A DNA stretch of 44,433 bases, from positions 1-44,433 of the IMG/VR virus record IMGVR_UViG_3300012209_000011; one strand, given 5' to 3'. This document shows positions 20,036-28,238 of the stretch, in pieces. This stretch comes from a virus. The notes under the pieces were generated by a model that was given only the letters and a program-made list of their open reading frames with translations, did not search any database and was not told the DNA's origin. Position 1 is the first letter of the stretch, and each line of letters opens with the position of its first letter. Both the position numbers and the translations under genes were made by a program.

Positions 20036-22602
20036 AAGGGGAGGTTTCCCTGGCCGGTAGATTCACTCGGAGGAAGGTGCTCCCCCATGTGGGCGCCTTC
20101 CTCTGCGAGTTTACGGAATCCGGGGAACTTCTCGAGCAGGTCGTCGTACTTGCCGGAGGCGAGGTGGTAGCGGAGCCAGTTCTCGAGCGTGGCACCAGAC
20201 TGCCCGTACCCTGGGGCGTACTTCGTCTTCCCGCCCCACACCGCGGCCTGGAACTCGCGCGGTGTCATCCCGGCGGCCTGGGCGTCGTGGCGGATGCGGC
20301 CCTCGACGATTCCATGCTCGGTCTCGTTGAGGGTCTTCTTGCCGGTGTAGTACTCGGCGATGTGGCGGTCGATCGCGATCGCCTCGGGCTGGCCCTGGCG
20401 CGCCATGACGTACCCGGAGACCTTCGGACCCTTCGTCACGTCGGTCCACGGGTTGTCGACGGCGATCCCCTCGAGCATCTTCTTCTGCGTATTCGTGTAG
20501 CCGGGGATGCGGCTGAAGTCCGCCATTGGACCAGTGTGCGCCCATGACCCGAAGGCGTCGAGGGCGCGACCGACTTCCGCCTGGGGACTCTTCTGGATCG
20601 ACGAGATGGCGCCGATGCGGTGGAAGACGTCTCGCTCCCGCTGCGACAGCCCCGCATCTTGGAGCACCTTGTCGGTGCCGTTGTACCAGTGCTGGATACC
20701 CTGACCCTCGGGTGACCTGGCGGTAGCGATCGCCTGCTCGGTCGACGGCATCCCCTCGATCATCTTCCGGTACTTCTGGACGGTCCCGAACATCTTGTTC
20801 GCGACCCACGGAGAAGCTGTCATCTGCGCGCCGAGCTCCGGGTGGACCTTCGAGACGGCCGCGGCGAACGCCTGCGGCGTCTTTGCGCCCGCGCCCAGGT
20901 GGGCGACGCCCATCCCGAGGGAGGGCAGGTCTTCAGGCGGGATGGCGAACCCGCGCGTCGTCGGCTTCGTGCTGAGGGTCTTCGAAGGGTCGAGGTGGAT
21001 CGTCGAGAAGCCAGAGAAGGACCGCTCGGGGGCGCCCATGTCGACATCGGTGGCAGTCCCCGCTCGGTAGGGTCGAATGTCACCCGTCTCATTGTTGATG
21101 ATGTGCGACGGCTTCCCCTCGAAGGAGTTGGGGTACTCGATCGCGTCGTAGCCGTGCCCCTTCAGCGTCGTTTTGATCTCGTTGAGCCAGCCGGAGCGTG
21201 AAGCCTGGTGCGCCTTCGTCCAATCCCATGACGGGGTATGGGCGGCGGCCGCAGCTTGCATGTCGGCGTCGGCCGACTTCGCGATCTGACGGAAGGACTG
21301 CTCCGCTGGCGTTCCCTTGAAGGCCGGATGCTCGGCGAGCGTGTTTGCGACTTCGGCCGGATGCCATTGGCCCAGGTCGGTATTGATGCGTAGCGGATTC
21401 TTCGCTGTCGAGTAGAGCCGCATGTTGCGTCGCTCATCCTCAGAACCAATCCCAAGCTGCTCCTTCTGCGCGAGCAAACTCGTCGCCTGCTCTCGTGTCC
21501 CCGTATGCACGCCGAGGTCGCTCGATTGCGTCGGGACGTCGAAGCCGGCGGCGTGGGTGCCGTGGTAGACGGGCGGCGTCTTGTAGGCGTACTTCGGGTC
21601 GGAGGCGCCCAGGACTTCGGGGGCTCCGGCCGGCAGGACGGGTTCACCGGGGAGAGTCGTGCCCGAGACCCCGCGAGGCTTCGGGGCCGGTGTTCCCATC
21701 TGCTGCGGGTTGTCCCAATCGAAGTCGAGGGCGATCTTCTTTCCGCTCGGAAGGATCGTATGCGGGTCCTTCTTGGTCGCCTGGCGAATTCCCTTGAAGG
21801 GCATCGTCTGCCCCGTCTGGAGATCGTGGTAGCCTGGCGACTCGCCGCCGATCGTGATGACCGACTGCTGACCAAGACGCTCACCGAGGTGAGCCGCCTG
21901 CGCCCGCTCCATCCCAGGAATGAGGACGGACGGCTCGATCTCCCACTTTTTTGTCGTAGGATTGAACCACTTGCCTGAGGTCTCGACGTGCGGCAAACCC
22001 TCGGACTTCAGCAGGTCGAGCAGGGCGGTGTGGCTGGCCTGTTGCTCGGCCTTTGACATGCCTGTGCGAGCGGCGGAGAGAATAGCGGCCTGCGGAATCT
22101 TGAAGCCGCCGAAGTCCGCCGCACCAGAAGCGGCATGCTCGATGTCGTAGAGGATCGGGCGCGTAATCGCGTTGACTTCGGGGCCAGTCGCCTCGAGCTC
22201 GGGCGCACCGACGCCGAGCGCCATCGCGCCGGCGCCGAGGATCGGATGGCCGGCCTTGTTCAACGCCTGGACCTGCTCCGCCGTCTCGCGACCCATGCCG
22301 ACGGGATCGTAGAAGGGGCGAGCGACGCCCTTGAGGGCCTGCCACCAGCTGGCGGGATTGAGGAGCTGCTTCCCGGCGGAGGCGAGGGCTTCACCGGGGC
22401 CGACAGCCGCGGGGCCGCCGACCCAGCCGGGCGGCATGGGGGCGGTGTAGGGCTGCTGGGGCACGGGGCCCATGCGAGGATTGGGCGTAGGTTGCCCCGT
22501 GGCGCGCATCATCTCGAGCGCGGCCGCAGCCGTCGGGTCGTACCCTTGAGGGAAAGGCATCGCCGGCGTCCGGGGAGGAAGCGGCGGGAAACCGTTCGAC
22601 AT
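20032..22602 (-). CDS. Virion polyvalent protein with ADP-ribosyltransferase-like domain
   Basis: A protein of 856 residues. Pro/Gly-rich N-terminus (1-70). Residues 180-300 form a domain with EPSVLIPGMERAQAAHLGER. Residues 343-505 read as an ART-PolyVal-type ADP-ribosyltransferase: VYHGTHAAGF (His347), LGVHTGTREQA (364-372), then GHGYDAIEYPNSFEGKPSHI with Glu495 as probable catalytic acid. A C-terminal helical domain (about 640-840) contains KVSGYVMARQGQPEAIAIDR. Polyvalent proteins are large multi-domain proteins delivered with phage DNA to act on the host at entry. The gene ends the late operon after three ejection-type proteins, which fits delivery from the capsid. ADP-ribosylation activity and target are inferred. 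Confidence 0.7.
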   Translation of the reverse strand: MSNGFPPLPPRTPAMPFPQGYDPTAAAALEMMRATGQPTPNPRMGPVPQQPYTAPMPPGWVGGPAAVGPGEALASAGKQLLNPASWWQALKGVARPFYDPVGMGRETAEQVQALNKAGHPILGAGAMALGVGAPELEATGPEVNAITRPILYDIEHAASGAADFGGFKIPQAAILSAARTGMSKAEQQASHTALLDLLKSEGLPHVETSGKWFNPTTKKWEIEPSVLIPGMERAQAAHLGERLGQQSVITIGGESPGYHDLQTGQTMPFKGIRQATKKDPHTILPSGKKIALDFDWDNPQQMGTPAPKPRGVSGTTLPGEPVLPAGAPEVLGASDPKYAYKTPPVYHGTHAAGFDVPTQSSDLGVHTGTREQATSLLAQKEQLGIGSEDERRNMRLYSTAKNPLRINTDLGQWHPAEVANTLAEHPAFKGTPAEQSFRQIAKSADADMQAAAAAHTPSWDWTKAHQASRSGWLNEIKTTLKGHGYDAIEYPNSFEGKPSHIINNETGDIRPYRAGTATDVDMGAPERSFSGFSTIHLDPSKTLSTKPTTRGFAIPPEDLPSLGMGVAHLGAGAKTPQAFAAAVSKVHPELGAQMTASPWVANKMFGTVQKYRKMIEGMPSTEQAIATARSPEGQGIQHWYNGTDKVLQDAGLSQRERDVFHRIGAISSIQKSPQAEVGRALDAFGSWAHTGPMADFSRIPGYTNTQKKMLEGIAVDNPWTDVTKGPKVSGYVMARQGQPEAIAIDRHIAEYYTGKKTLNETEHGIVEGRIRHDAQAAGMTPREFQAAVWGGKTKYAPGYGQSGATLENWLRYHLASGKYDDLLEKFPGFRKLAEEGAHMGEHLPPSESTGQGNLPF

Positions 22603-22609
22603 GGAGCTC

Positions 22610-24139
22610 CTACTGTTGCTGCTGGGTAGTATCGGGGGCTTCGGTGAGGAGGCCGCGGACCTTCGGGATCATCATCCCGGCCGCCGACCCCGCCGACCCA
22701 CGACCGAGGGGCGACTTCGCGAACGAGGGCCACAACTTCTCCGCCGCCGGAATCGCTTCGTGCGCGGGCTTGAAGAGTAGGGGGCCGATCTGCTTCGCGA
22801 CGCCACGCCGCAACTGCCACGGCTCCTGGCCCGCGTGGAAGGACAGCTGACCTTTGACGGACGTCGCGCCCGGGGGCAGCAGACCCGTACCACGACCTGG
22901 GGGGAGCGAGGCGTCGCCGGGGCCGGCCAACCGGTCGAGCATCTCCTGCCGCATGTTGACGCGCTCGATGTAGGGCTGGTACTCCTTCTGGAGCTCGGCA
23001 AACCCCTTCACGTTCCGCTCGAGGATGTCGGTCAAGTCGCCGGCGGCCTTATCGAGCGTGTGACGCGTGCCCCGCATGACGGGGTCGCGGACGTTCTCGA
23101 GCTGGTCCGCGAGCGCCGCACTGCGCTGCGTGAGTAGCATGCGGAGGTCGTTGAGGGCGCGCCCGGTGATCTGATTCTCCGGGAGCATCCCGGCGTCGTG
23201 GAGCTCCTTCAGGAACGACTGCACGATCGGACGCTGAAGCACCTGGGCGACCTTGGGGTCGGTGATGGGCTTCGCAAGGATCGGGTCGTACTTCGCGCCG
23301 ACGACGGACTTGGCGTCCGTCGCGGTCTTCAGTGCGGCCGTCGCGTCCGCGATCATCTGTGGCTGCATCTCGGGCGCCGTCAGCGGAACGCCGCGCGTCG
23401 CCGCCTTACTGAAGATCGGGTTGAGCTCCGCCAGTAGCGGGGGCACGCCTGGCGTGCGCGCGATCTCCCGCTTCGCCTGTTCGAGGAGGTGTTCCTCGCC
23501 GCCGGCGTACTTTATCATCTGCTCGAGCGACTCCGCACCGGGCGACATCCGACTGCCGATGCCGTGCAGGAGGCCCGCCGTCACCAGCGTCGGGACGCCG
23601 GCCGCAGCTGCGCCACCGCCAATAGACAGGGGTGTTGCACCAGGTTCGGAGGCTGCCTCGACCGCGCCCGCACCGGCCGCGCCGAGTCCGGCGAGCCAGG
23701 GGTTCCCAGAAGCCGCCGCCATCGTGTACGGCGCGACTCCGCCCGCAAAGCTCGACAGCTTGGCGGCGTTGGGGTCCTGCTGAGGCAGGCGGTTCATCGG
23801 GTCCTGCTCCGCGGGGGAGAGGAAGTGCTTCGGCCACCCGAGGAGTGCCCGGTTGCCCGCCATGCCGATCATGCCGGTCGCCTTCTCAGGCTCGGTCATC
23901 GGCTCGCCGCCCTGCTTGGCGACGTACGCGATGAGGGAGGAGAGGTGCTCCATCGTCTGAGGCTGCGTATCGGGGTGGCCCATGTTGCGGGCGACGAACG
24001 CGTCTGCATTACGACCCGCGCGACGTTCCGCTAGGCCGCCCTGGAAAATGCGCGACAGCTCCTTGTAGTCGGCGTAGGGATTTCCCGACGACTGCCAGGG
24101 CTCGGGCTGTGGGGCGAGGCTTGCCATGAAGTTGCTCAT
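22610..24139 (-). CDS. Probable internal virion (ejection) protein
   Basis: A protein of 509 residues. A Gly/Ala-rich hydrophobic stretch (about residues 125-200, LAGLGAAGAGAVEAASEPGA and GGAAAAGVPTLVTAGLLHGI) could enter a membrane. A long helical part follows (270-400, with DQLENVRDPVMRGTRHTLDK), and the tail is Gln-rich (TTQQQQ). No named family is certain, but the layout resembles ejected proteins that line a channel for DNA entry. The neighbours are two more proteins of similar composition and the polyvalent protein. Confidence 0.6.
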   Translation of the reverse strand: MSNFMASLAPQPEPWQSSGNPYADYKELSRIFQGGLAERRAGRNADAFVARNMGHPDTQPQTMEHLSSLIAYVAKQGGEPMTEPEKATGMIGMAGNRALLGWPKHFLSPAEQDPMNRLPQQDPNAAKLSSFAGGVAPYTMAAASGNPWLAGLGAAGAGAVEAASEPGATPLSIGGGAAAAGVPTLVTAGLLHGIGSRMSPGAESLEQMIKYAGGEEHLLEQAKREIARTPGVPPLLAELNPIFSKAATRGVPLTAPEMQPQMIADATAALKTATDAKSVVGAKYDPILAKPITDPKVAQVLQRPIVQSFLKELHDAGMLPENQITGRALNDLRMLLTQRSAALADQLENVRDPVMRGTRHTLDKAAGDLTDILERNVKGFAELQKEYQPYIERVNMRQEMLDRLAGPGDASLPPGRGTGLLPPGATSVKGQLSFHAGQEPWQLRRGVAKQIGPLLFKPAHEAIPAAEKLWPSFAKSPLGRGSAGSAAGMMIPKVRGLLTEAPDTTQQQQ

Positions 24140-25306
24140 TTACTTGGGATAGCTCACTGCCTTCGACGGGTCAAAGCCCGCCTTCGGCGCCTTCGGGGCA
24201 GCACCACCGAGTTCGATGCCCTGCCACTCGTCCGAGTAGTCGGAGGTATCGACGCCCTCGGGGGCGGCGTGCTGGTAGTGGTTGAGAATGGTCGAGTTGT
24301 GCGACTTCCAGTACTCTGCCGCCGTCCGCACGGCCTTCTCGTACCGGGCGCGCGTACCGGGGCTCAGTTGTCCCGCGCCTACGAGCATCTCCGTAATCAT
24401 GCCCTGGAGCGTCTTCGCCTGCGCCGGGTCCATTCCTGGAATCGCGTTTCCCTCGCCGAGCATCTGCCCGACGAGCTTTGCCCGCAGCAAATCCGTGCCC
24501 TTCTCGTGGTCGTTCGGGTCGATGTTCTGGAACGACTTGTACGCGAGGGCGCGCTGGTTGCCGGGGTTGATCTCCTCCGTGAACGCCTTCCGAATCTCGC
24601 GCTTGGCGATCTCCGTCTGGTCCGGTGTCAGCCGCGGCTTCGGCTCGAACACAGTCGTCGCGCCCGTCTTCGGGTCGAGACCCTTCGCGCCGTAGTCGCC
24701 GACCTTTCCGAGGTTCGGGTTCGCCTGGACGTCCTGCGGCGTGAGGACGCCGTCGACGTAGTGGAGGTCGCTCGTCGACTCGTTGTTCGTCTTTGCGAGG
24801 TTGGCGAAATTCATCGCCAGCGGCAGGCCGGCCGAGCCAGCCTCCGCCATCGCCCCCGCCATCTGTGAGTACCAGGCGGTGCGGGACGCAGGTGAACCCC
24901 CCTGCGGCATCGGACCGATCTTCTGCATCGCCTTCATCAGCGCCTGACGCCCCTGCATCTGGTACTGGAACTGCGTGAGCTGCATGGCCGAGTTGGCGGC
25001 CTGCGGGAGGCGCTGTTGCCACTCCTGCATCGTGCCACCGACGGCGCTTCCGATGTCTGAGAGCGGGCTCGAGGTGCCCTGCGGCTTCGGGCCGCTCCCC
25101 GCCACAAGGCGGGCGCCGAGCTCGAGCAGCTGCGACTTGCGCAGTGCCTTCAAGTTCAAGCCAGGCATGTTGCCGTAGGGACCGCTCGGGAAGAGCACCG
25201 AGAGCGGCCCGCGGTCGTTCGACACCGGCGACCCCTCGTTGAGGAGGCCGGGGGCGACACCGCCCTGTTGCTGATCTACGTCCGAAGCATCGAGGAGGTT
25301 TGGCAT
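24140..25306 (-). CDS. Probable internal virion or tail protein
   Basis: A protein of 388 residues, Gln-, Ala- and Gly-rich. QEWQQRLPQAANSAMQLTQF and YQMQGRQALMKAMQKIG indicate helices. The second half has an acidic-basic helical pattern (DQTEIAKREIRKAFTEEI). No family is recognised. It starts two bases after the stop of the upstream gene and is one of a run of four ejection-type genes. Confidence 0.6.
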   Translation of the reverse strand: MPNLLDASDVDQQQGGVAPGLLNEGSPVSNDRGPLSVLFPSGPYGNMPGLNLKALRKSQLLELGARLVAGSGPKPQGTSSPLSDIGSAVGGTMQEWQQRLPQAANSAMQLTQFQYQMQGRQALMKAMQKIGPMPQGGSPASRTAWYSQMAGAMAEAGSAGLPLAMNFANLAKTNNESTSDLHYVDGVLTPQDVQANPNLGKVGDYGAKGLDPKTGATTVFEPKPRLTPDQTEIAKREIRKAFTEEINPGNQRALAYKSFQNIDPNDHEKGTDLLRAKLVGQMLGEGNAIPGMDPAQAKTLQGMITEMLVGAGQLSPGTRARYEKAVRTAAEYWKSHNSTILNHYQHAAPEGVDTSDYSDEWQGIELGGAAPKAPKAGFDPSKAVSYPK

Positions 25307-25307
25307 G

Positions 25308-26132
25308 TTAGAATCCGTAACCCCAATTTTGTGCGCCCCCGTACCCGCCGCCGTTATTGCCCCACCCGAATTGCGGCGTCATGTAGTTCGGGGGTGCCGG
25401 CGCCTGCTGTGCCTGGCCCATGATGTCCTGCTGGTTGACTCCTGGAGGTCCGTTGCCGCCTTCGTTGAGGAGGCCGGGGGTCATCGCGAGTGAAGCGCCA
25501 CCAGTGAAGGGGGCGGCGACCATCGAGCCGATGCCAAGTGCGGTGCCGAGCCAGTTAGACTGCGTCGGCGTCCGACGTTCCTCGCCGGTCGGGCCAAGGA
25601 GACCGAGGCGCCCCTGTGCCCACGACATCGGAAGCATCCGGTTGAACATCCCCGCCTGCTGGAGGGAGCTCGCGGCTCCACCGCCGAGGTTGAGCATGGA
25701 GAGCATGCGGTTCAGGGTGTCGGCTTGGTTCCGATAGGTCATCTCCCCTTCCTGCTCGTTGACGCCCTGCTGCGACGCCGCCAGTTCCATACCGGAGCGG
25801 GCACCGATGCCGAACGGCGAGGTCGTTGCGAGTCCAGCACGAGAGGCCGCCTGCGCCCGCATCCGATCGAACATCGGCATGAGCATCGACATCCCGGGGG
25901 CGGTGAACTGCCCGAAGGCCGACGCGTCACCAGATAGGCCGCGGCCGGCAAGGCCGCCCTGCTGTACGAGCTGTGTCCAGTAGTCCTGCGCCGACGTCTC
26001 CGCGCCGGTCATCCCGGGCGCCTGAGCGCTGACGGAGCCCTGCGCCGACGAGAGCAGCTGCTGCTGCTCCGGCGTCAGGACGGGCCGTGTCGTGGTGACC
26101 TGATCGGGTCCTTGTTTCTGACCGAATGCCAT
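25308..26132 (-). CDS. Probable internal virion protein, Gly/Gln/Met-rich
   Basis: A protein of 274 residues. The middle is rich in Ala, Met, Gln and Ser (MSMLMPMFDRMRAQAASRAG). The hydrophobic LGTALGIGSMVAAPFTGGAS lies near residue 200. The tail is Asn/Gly/Tyr-rich and ends in QNWGYGF. Composition and place suggest an ejected, membrane-active protein. The start shares a base with the stop of the upstream gene (TAATG). Confidence 0.6.
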   Translation of the reverse strand: MAFGQKQGPDQVTTTRPVLTPEQQQLLSSAQGSVSAQAPGMTGAETSAQDYWTQLVQQGGLAGRGLSGDASAFGQFTAPGMSMLMPMFDRMRAQAASRAGLATTSPFGIGARSGMELAASQQGVNEQEGEMTYRNQADTLNRMLSMLNLGGGAASSLQQAGMFNRMLPMSWAQGRLGLLGPTGEERRTPTQSNWLGTALGIGSMVAAPFTGGASLAMTPGLLNEGGNGPPGVNQQDIMGQAQQAPAPPNYMTPQFGWGNNGGGYGGAQNWGYGF

Positions 26133-26503
26133 TACAGTGTACCTTCCATGACTACGTGAGTGAGTCGGAGGCGGTTACCGAGGAACGTGCGTTCCCAACC
26201 CCTGCGTCCCAGCATGACGACCTTCGTACATCCCATCTGCCTGCCCCACTCGAGCACCGTGTCAAACCACGGCTCCATCTCTGACAGCGCGCCCGCGCCG
26301 TAGCACAACTGAAGCACCTTCGCGAGCCGATACTGCTGGACCTCCGCGAGGAGGATCGAGCCACCGGTCGCGAACACCTGCATGCGACCCGAGGCGACGT
26401 CGTTGTAGACGCCCGCGAAGTCGGTGATGCCGCCGGCTTCCGCGATCGCTCGCTCGAGGGGGCCGCGAACGGCCGCGAGGGCCTCTACTCCGCTACGCGG
26501 CAT
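26132..26503 (-). CDS. GNAT-fold-like virion protein (T7 gp13-like position)
   Basis: A protein of 123 residues from the ATG at 26503. GRMQVFATGGSILLAEVQQY, an EWGRQMGCTKVVMLGRRGWE segment and a final RLTHVVMEGTL follow the strand-helix-strand order of the small GNAT-like proteins found beside ejection proteins in podoviruses. The acetyl-CoA loop is weak, so catalysis is doubtful. The start lies inside the end of a 16-codon frame (26493-26543) that holds the good ribosome-binding site, so it may be made by coupled translation or a frameshift. Confidence 0.6.
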   Translation of the reverse strand: MPRSGVEALAAVRGPLERAIAEAGGITDFAGVYNDVASGRMQVFATGGSILLAEVQQYRLAKVLQLCYGAGALSEMEPWFDTVLEWGRQMGCTKVVMLGRRGWERTFLGNRLRLTHVVMEGTL

Positions 26504-26543
26504 TCTCGACGAACTCAACCGTATACATCCGAAACTTAGCCAT
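26493..26543 (-). CDS. 16-codon upstream frame, leader or truncated gene start
   Basis: MAKFRMYTVEFVENAA and then TAG, preceded by GGGAG at seven bases. It overlaps the start of the GNAT-like gene in a frame one base different. It may be a translational leader, half of a frameshifted gene, or the broken N-terminus of a beta-rich virion protein. Confidence 0.45.
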   Translation of the reverse strand: MAKFRMYTVEFVENAA

Positions 26544-26555
26544 TGCTGATCTCCC

Positions 26556-27068
26556 TTAGGGTCTCGTGTACTCGTCCCAAATAACGCGAATTCGAATGAG
26601 TTTTGCAGCAGCTTGATCGAGGGTTTGGTCTGCGGAGTATTCCAACGCAGAGCCTGGCTTGACAATGAGCGGGTAGCCGGTTGGCCGAACGATTGGTTGC
26701 TCGAGGTAGCCGGCGCCGCCGGCCGTCGCCGTCTTGTCAAACCAAAAGCTGTTGGCGTCCGTAATTGCAGTAGTCGTAGTCGCCGTCCACCCACTAAGGG
26801 TTGCCTGGATGGCGGTTGCGTCGCGCTCGTCCATGCGGGCGGTAAGCCCAACCGACTGTGTTCCGGCTCCGGTTAGCGGCGCGTTGGTACGCCTCAAGCG
26901 CGCCCGGGCGGTAAGTCCTTCCTGTCCAAGAAGTATCTCGTAGATGACAAGATCGACCAACGAGCCCCCGGGGTTCAGGAGCTGAATGAAGGCAGGGTGT
27001 GTAGCATCCCCACCCGTGTTTACCATCGCGTGGATCGGACTGCGAGGAATTCGAATGTCGACGGCCAT
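26556..27068 (-). CDS. Virion protein, one copy of a repeated beta-sandwich domain
   Basis: A protein of 170 residues built of one domain that occurs twice in the next upstream gene. Shared landmarks in order: FIQLLNPGG, LVIYEI, ARMDERDAT, a helix or loop, NSFWFDK, LIVKPGSALEY, RVIWDEY. It is probably a decoration or tail-surface protein; the family is not named here. Its start shares a base with the stop of the two-domain gene, so the single-domain copy probably arose by local duplication. Confidence 0.6.
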   Translation of the reverse strand: MAVDIRIPRSPIHAMVNTGGDATHPAFIQLLNPGGSLVDLVIYEILLGQEGLTARARLRRTNAPLTGAGTQSVGLTARMDERDATAIQATLSGWTATTTTAITDANSFWFDKTATAGGAGYLEQPIVRPTGYPLIVKPGSALEYSADQTLDQAAAKLIRIRVIWDEYTRP

Positions 27069-28237
27069 TAGAGGTCTATCTCATCCCAGATGAAGTTGGC
27101 GAACAGGTTCGTGACCGTATCACCAGGTTGTATCTCAATCGCACTGCCCGGCTTCAAGTAGATCGGGGCGCCCAGCGACGGCAGGACTCGGTGGAGCTCT
27201 CCGACGCCGGAGACGACGCCATTCTTGTCAAACCAGAAGGAGTCGGTCTCGAGCCATTGGTTTCCCGCGCCCTCGAGGGGTGCGGTCGAGCTATTCACTT
27301 GACCGTAGATCGAATCGGACACCGTGCCGTCGGCGAACTTTGCGACGTCGGCAGTCGGATTGGCGCTGACGTGCAGGGGTTCGCGTGTCTTTCGCATGCG
27401 CATCCGGGTGTTCGAGACGTCACCCCAGACCCGAATCGACTTCACCCGCAACACCTTCGGCGAGTAGCTCGGGTTGAGCAGTTGCGCGAAGTTCACGTTG
27501 CCCGTCGCGACGAAGGCGCCACCCATGATCGCGTTGATGTAGCTTCCCGGGTCGACGATCGGCGTCGCCGGCAGTGCCAGCGCGGTGCTGATCTCGTCCC
27601 AGATGATGTAGGCGCCAAACGTCGGCCCCGCACCCGTCGTACCCTCCGTCAGTTCGATCGCCTGCCCCGGCGCGAGCACGATCGGCTGGTCGCCGTTCTC
27701 GGACTGGCTGATAATCGCGGCCGGCCGATACTGCGTCGTCGACGGATTGCCGAGCGGCTGCGCGTTCCACTGCGACTGCGCCGTGTTGAAGGCGGCGAAG
27801 GCCGAGTTGGTCTTCAGTGTTGCCAAGACCGACGTCGCGTCCCGCTCGTCCATCCGCATCGTCGGCAGGGGGCTGCCAGCAGAGAAGTTGGACGGCTGCG
27901 ATGTCATCCGCATCCGCTGCGTAATCTGGTTCCCCGTGATCGCGAGCCAGAGCTCGTAGATCACGACGTTTCGACCCGACGTCGGCGGGTTCAAGAGCTG
28001 CACGCACGCCGAATTGGAGACCTGTACGACGACCGCACTCGCCACGATCGGCGAGACCGGCGTCCAGGTACGAGGCGACGCGGGCGTGACGGTGATCGCC
28101 TGCCCCAACGAGCTGATCCCGAGCCCGGTCTGGGCCAGGAGGAGCTCGATCAGCCGGCGCGTATGGTCCTGGTCGCGCTTGTCGTACTGCTGCGGTGCCT
28201 GAGGCAACTTGATCGGCATCGCCTGGGGTAGACCCAT
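27068..28237 (-). CDS. Virion protein with two copies of the same beta-sandwich domain
   Basis: A protein of 389 residues. Domain 1 (about 70-220): VQLLNPPTSG, VVIYELW, MRMDERDATS, PIVLAPGQAIELTEG, YIIWDEIS. Domain 2 (about 240-389): FAQLLNPSYS, MRMRKTREP, DSFWFDKNG, PIYLKPGSAIEIQPG, NFIWDEIDL. The N-terminal 60 residues (QQYDKRDQDHTRRLIELLLA) are helical, a likely attachment segment. A structural role near the tail is inferred from place in the late operon and from the absence of enzyme motifs. Confidence 0.65.
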   Translation of the reverse strand: MGLPQAMPIKLPQAPQQYDKRDQDHTRRLIELLLAQTGLGISSLGQAITVTPASPRTWTPVSPIVASAVVVQVSNSACVQLLNPPTSGRNVVIYELWLAITGNQITQRMRMTSQPSNFSAGSPLPTMRMDERDATSVLATLKTNSAFAAFNTAQSQWNAQPLGNPSTTQYRPAAIISQSENGDQPIVLAPGQAIELTEGTTGAGPTFGAYIIWDEISTALALPATPIVDPGSYINAIMGGAFVATGNVNFAQLLNPSYSPKVLRVKSIRVWGDVSNTRMRMRKTREPLHVSANPTADVAKFADGTVSDSIYGQVNSSTAPLEGAGNQWLETDSFWFDKNGVVSGVGELHRVLPSLGAPIYLKPGSAIEIQPGDTVTNLFANFIWDEIDL

Positions 28238-28238
28238 G

